Source: Afipia sp. OHSU_II-C1 (GTDB lineage Bacteria; Pseudomonadota; Alphaproteobacteria; Rhizobiales; Xanthobacteraceae). From it: a DNA stretch of 64,000 nucleotides. The notes under the pieces were generated by a model, which was given only the letters and a program-made list of their open reading frames with translations, made no database searches and had not been told where the DNA came from. The first letter of the stretch is position 1, and each line of letters starts with the position of its first letter. Below are positions 61,213 through 64,000 of the stretch, in pieces. Position numbers and translations under genes: made by a program. The stretch is taken from NCBI RefSeq assembly GCF_000497575.1, contig NZ_APJI01000023.1, positions 1 to 64,000 on the forward strand, given 5' to 3'.

Positions 61213-62856
61213 GTGACCACCACGCGCGTCGCAGAGCCCGCCGTCTCGGCGCTGGCGGTCTTCACGGCGGCGCTTGTTGCGTTGCCGGTGCTGGCGATCG
61301 TCGTGATCGCGGCACAGCCCGCGCCCGGTCTGTGGTCGCATCTTATCGAGTACGTGCTGCCGCTGGCGCTGCGCGACACAGCCGCGCTGCTGATCGGCGT
61401 CGGATCAATCGCACTGCTCGCAGGTGCGGGCACCGCGTGGCTGGTGTCATCGCACGATTTCCCGGGACGCGGACTGCTGCTCTGGCTGCTGCCGCTCCCG
61501 CTGGCGATTCCGACCTACATTGCGGCTTACGTTTATGTCGATCTGTTCGAACCGCTCGGCCTGATCCACCGCGCGCTGACGCTGTGGCTTCCGCCGCGCG
61601 ATGCGCTGGCGCTGTTACCGAACCTGCGCTCCCTGCCGGGCGCGATTTTCATCATCGGCATTGTGCTCTATCCGTATGTCTATCTCTCCGCGCGCGCGAC
61701 CTTCCAGTTGCAGAGCGCCGAGTTTGCCGAAGCCGCGCGCACCCTCGGCGCGGGACGCTGGGATGTGTTTCGCCGCATCTCGCTGCCGATGGCCCGTCCG
61801 GCGTTGGCGGTCGGCCTCGCGCTCGTCGCTCTGGAAACGCTGAACGACATCGGCGCCAGCGAGTATCTCGGGGTGCGGACACTCACCGTCTCGATCTTCA
61901 CCACCTGGCTCAATCGCGGCAGCCTTGCGGGCGCAGCACAACTGTCATGCCTGGTGCTGGTGATCGTCGGCGGACTGATCGCGTTGGAGCGCTATGGCCG
62001 CCGCAACGCCGTCACGGAATTTTCGTCCGAGAGTCCCCGGCTGACGCCGCGCACGCCGTTTACCGGACTCAGAGGCTGGCTGGCTTTCACCGCATGCGCC
62101 CTGCCTGCGCTGCTCGGCTTCGTCGTGCCGCTGCTGTTTCTGCTGTATCAGAGCATCCATCGATCGTCGGTGACGATGGATACCGCTATCTGGCGCGACG
62201 CATTCAGTTCGGTGAGTTTCGCGGCGCTCGCCACCTTCGTCGCGCTGGGTCTCGGACTGGCGACAATCCTCGCCACGCGTTGGCGTCCCGGTTCATGGCG
62301 CACATTCTCCGCCAACATCGCGCAGACCGGCTACGCATTGCCGGGACTGGTGCTGGCGCTCGGCCTGCTCTCGCCGGTGCTGACAATCGACAACGTGCTG
62401 AACACAATCGCGGCGTGGCTTGGACTCGCGCTGCCCGGCCTGGTGCTGATGGGCTCGGGCGCGGCCGTGGTCATGGCCTATGTGATCCGCTTTCTCGCAG
62501 TGCCGACCGGATTTCTGCGGGCCGGCTTCGAGCGCATTCCGTTCGACTATGACGACAGCGCGCGCAGCGCAGGGGCCGGGCAGATCACCGCCATGCGGCG
62601 GATTCACCTGCCGCTGCTGCGCCCGGCGCTGCTGGGCGCCGCGATTGTGGTGTTCGTCGATTGCCTGAAGGAACTGCCCGCGACGCTGCTGCTGCGGCCG
62701 CTCAATGTCGAGACGCTGGCGACCTCGATCTATCAGTATGCCAGCCGCGGCAGCTTCGAGGACGGCGCCCTCGCCGCGCTTCTGATCGTGGCGGCGAGCA
62801 TCGGCCCGGTGGCATGGCTGACGCGGTTCTCGGATATTCCGCAGGGACCGGCCTAG
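61213..62856 (+). CDS. Fe(III) ABC transporter permease, fused two-domain (FbpB-like)
   Basis: 547 residues from GTG 61213. Twelve-helix architecture of fused permeases, with two EAA loops: EAARTLGAGRWDVFRRISLP and DSARSAGAGQITAMRRIHLP. Signature helices AGAGTAWLVSSHDFPGRGLL and GALAALLIVAASIGPVAWL. It forms the channel for Fe(III) brought by the binding protein. No ABC ATPase gene follows; the transporter must borrow one or have lost it. Confidence 0.92.
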   Translation: MTTTRVAEPAVSALAVFTAALVALPVLAIVVIAAQPAPGLWSHLIEYVLPLALRDTAALLIGVGSIALLAGAGTAWLVSSHDFPGRGLLLWLLPLPLAIPTYIAAYVYVDLFEPLGLIHRALTLWLPPRDALALLPNLRSLPGAIFIIGIVLYPYVYLSARATFQLQSAEFAEAARTLGAGRWDVFRRISLPMARPALAVGLALVALETLNDIGASEYLGVRTLTVSIFTTWLNRGSLAGAAQLSCLVLVIVGGLIALERYGRRNAVTEFSSESPRLTPRTPFTGLRGWLAFTACALPALLGFVVPLLFLLYQSIHRSSVTMDTAIWRDAFSSVSFAALATFVALGLGLATILATRWRPGSWRTFSANIAQTGYALPGLVLALGLLSPVLTIDNVLNTIAAWLGLALPGLVLMGSGAAVVMAYVIRFLAVPTGFLRAGFERIPFDYDDSARSAGAGQITAMRRIHLPLLRPALLGAAIVVFVDCLKELPATLLLRPLNVETLATSIYQYASRGSFEDGALAALLIVAASIGPVAWLTRFSDIPQGPA

Positions 62857-63923
62857 AGATCGGTCTCAGCAGCCCGCGCCTTATTCCGCGATATCGAAAA
62901 GATATCCCACACCGCGATGAACATCGCAGCGATGACCGGGCCGATGACAAAGCCATTGAGCCCGAAGGCTTCGATGCCGCCCAGCGTCGAGATCAGCACC
63001 ACATAGTCCGGAAGCTTGGTGTCCTTGCCCACCAGCATCGGGCGCAGCAGATTGTCGACAAGGCCGATGACCAGAAAGCCGTAGGCGATCAGAATCACGC
63101 CCTGAAGAAACGATCCAGTGGCCAGCAGATAAAGCGCGACCGGCATCCAGACCAGTCCCGCTCCGACGGCGGGCAGCAGCGACAGGAACGCCATCAACAC
63201 CGCCCACAGCAGCGCCGCATTGATGCCGAGAATCCAGAAGATCAGACCACCGAGCGCGCCCTGCGCCATGGCGACCAGAAGACTCCCCTTCACCGTGGCG
63301 CGGATCACGACCGTAAACTTCTCCAGCAGCGCATCGCGCAGCTCGGCGCGCAGCGGAATCGCGTCCTTGACGCGCCGCGACAGCGCGCCGCCGTCGCGGA
63401 ACAGGAAGAACAGCAGGTAGAGCATGATCGCGACGTTGACGATGAATTCGAGCGTGCTCTGACCGATGTTCAAGGCCTGGGCCGCGATCTGCTGGCTGCC
63501 CTTGAGCAGCCCGGCCGCGATTTTCTCCTGCATCCCGCCGAGGCTTGCGACACCGAAGCGGTCGAGCACACTGGTTACCCATTGCGGCAGCGCATCCAGG
63601 ATCTGCTGAAACAGCCTGACGAAGTTGAGTTCGCCGGACTGCACCTTCGCGAACACTGCGGCTGCCTGCTGGGTGAGCGACGCGGCGATCAGCGTCAGCG
63701 GCAGGATCACGATCATGACGACCAGCAAGATCATCGCCACCGCCGCAAGAGTCGGCCGCTCCGGCATCCGCTGCAGCAACCGCCGGTACAGCGGTGCAAA
63801 CATGATGGCGATCACCACGCCCCAGAGGATCGCGCCATAGAACGACGTGAGAATCCAGCCGAAGGCCAGCGACACCACGACGATCAGGATCAGGAAGGCC
63901 TTGTCTTCGATGCTGCCGCGCAT
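62853..63923 (-). CDS. AI-2E family transporter (PerM/YdiK-like)
   Basis: 356 residues from ATG 63923, with AAGGA 9-13 bases upstream. Eight TM helices. Family signatures: LILIVVVSLAFGWILTSFYG, LFRDGGALSRRVKDAIPLRA, GALGGLIFWILGINAALLWA, LMAFLSLLPAVGAGLVWMPV, LVGKDTKLPDYVVLISTLGG. Proposed exporters of autoinducer-2 or Na+/H+ exchangers; no substrate can be chosen. Its stop overlaps the convergent permease stop by 4 bases (CTAG). Confidence 0.9.
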   Translation of the reverse strand: MRGSIEDKAFLILIVVVSLAFGWILTSFYGAILWGVVIAIMFAPLYRRLLQRMPERPTLAAVAMILLVVMIVILPLTLIAASLTQQAAAVFAKVQSGELNFVRLFQQILDALPQWVTSVLDRFGVASLGGMQEKIAAGLLKGSQQIAAQALNIGQSTLEFIVNVAIMLYLLFFLFRDGGALSRRVKDAIPLRAELRDALLEKFTVVIRATVKGSLLVAMAQGALGGLIFWILGINAALLWAVLMAFLSLLPAVGAGLVWMPVALYLLATGSFLQGVILIAYGFLVIGLVDNLLRPMLVGKDTKLPDYVVLISTLGGIEAFGLNGFVIGPVIAAMFIAVWDIFSISRNKARAAETDL

Positions 63924-64000
63924 GAGATTGTCCTTTGCAGTTGAGCGCGCCGCCGAAAAAACGCCGCAACGACGTCGCAGCATCGAAAGAGCCTCGGATA

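Overview
The window looks like the chromosome of an alphaproteobacterium of the Bradyrhizobium/Afipia/Rhodopseudomonas/Nitrobacter group. It is GC-rich throughout. Pointers to this group are an Irr-type iron control element in front of a membrane-bound ferritin gene (mbfA), a histidine tRNA without the usual extra 5' G and with discriminator A, a DnaG with a degenerate zinc finger, GAAC-N7-GAAC LexA-type boxes, two phasins, and several intergenic palindromic repeats typical of rhizobia. The placement is by pattern and has not been tested by any search.

Layout. 0-4 kb is accessory: the end of an IS3-family element, a probably truncated PUA-like gene coupled to an ASCH-domain gene, a broken paralogue fragment, an AraC regulator, a PilZ gene and a small membrane protein. 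4-9.4 kb carries small hypothetical genes (two Gly/Tyr-rich exported proteins, two lysine-rich microproteins, an SOS-box-preceded 72-residue protein), a methyltransferase and a diguanylate cyclase. 9.5-15 kb holds an ArsR-SRPBCC pair, a putative metalloprotease, a lytic transglycosylase, an exported nucleosidase, a short-chain dehydrogenase and mbfA. 15.1-17.1 kb is an AT-richer island with a three-Cys-motif protein (DUF5131/Gp37-Gp68) and its partner TcmP, preceded by a second LexA-type box; this is the best candidate for an undescribed system.

17.2-34 kb is mostly housekeeping and metabolism: a DJ-1/PfpI protein, rpoD, dnaG, a cysteine hydrolase, a gamma-glutamylcyclotransferase-like gene, two transglutaminase-like genes, an N-formylglutamate amidohydrolase-like gene, a LysE exporter, an ArsR with two SRPBCC genes, two AMP-forming acyl-CoA ligases, a YqeY protein and an alpha/beta hydrolase. 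34-44.5 kb has carA and carB split by about 5 kb of unrelated genes (Na+/H+ antiporter, Dps, methyltransferase, ArsR and MFS exporter), followed by greA. 44.6-49.1 kb has a secreted Cys-rich protein, DoxX, a TSUP permease, Lrp, trxB and a LysR regulator. 49.4-52.2 kb is a copper module (P-type ATPase and CsoR sharing a divergent operator). 52.4-64 kb has an MHYT-GGDEF-EAL protein, tRNA-His, two phasins, a large PAS histidine kinase, an iron(III) ABC transporter binding protein and permease without a local ATPase, and an AI-2E family transporter.

Regulatory themes. Three small repressor genes (9518, 27967 and 51879) share a compact promoter whose -10 box ends 7 bases before the ATG, with no Shine-Dalgarno sequence and an inverted repeat between or over the promoter boxes. 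They look like leaderless, self-repressing genes. Iron handling (mbfA, Dps, Fe(III) ABC) and cyclic-di-GMP signalling (two GGDEF proteins, one PilZ) recur across the window.
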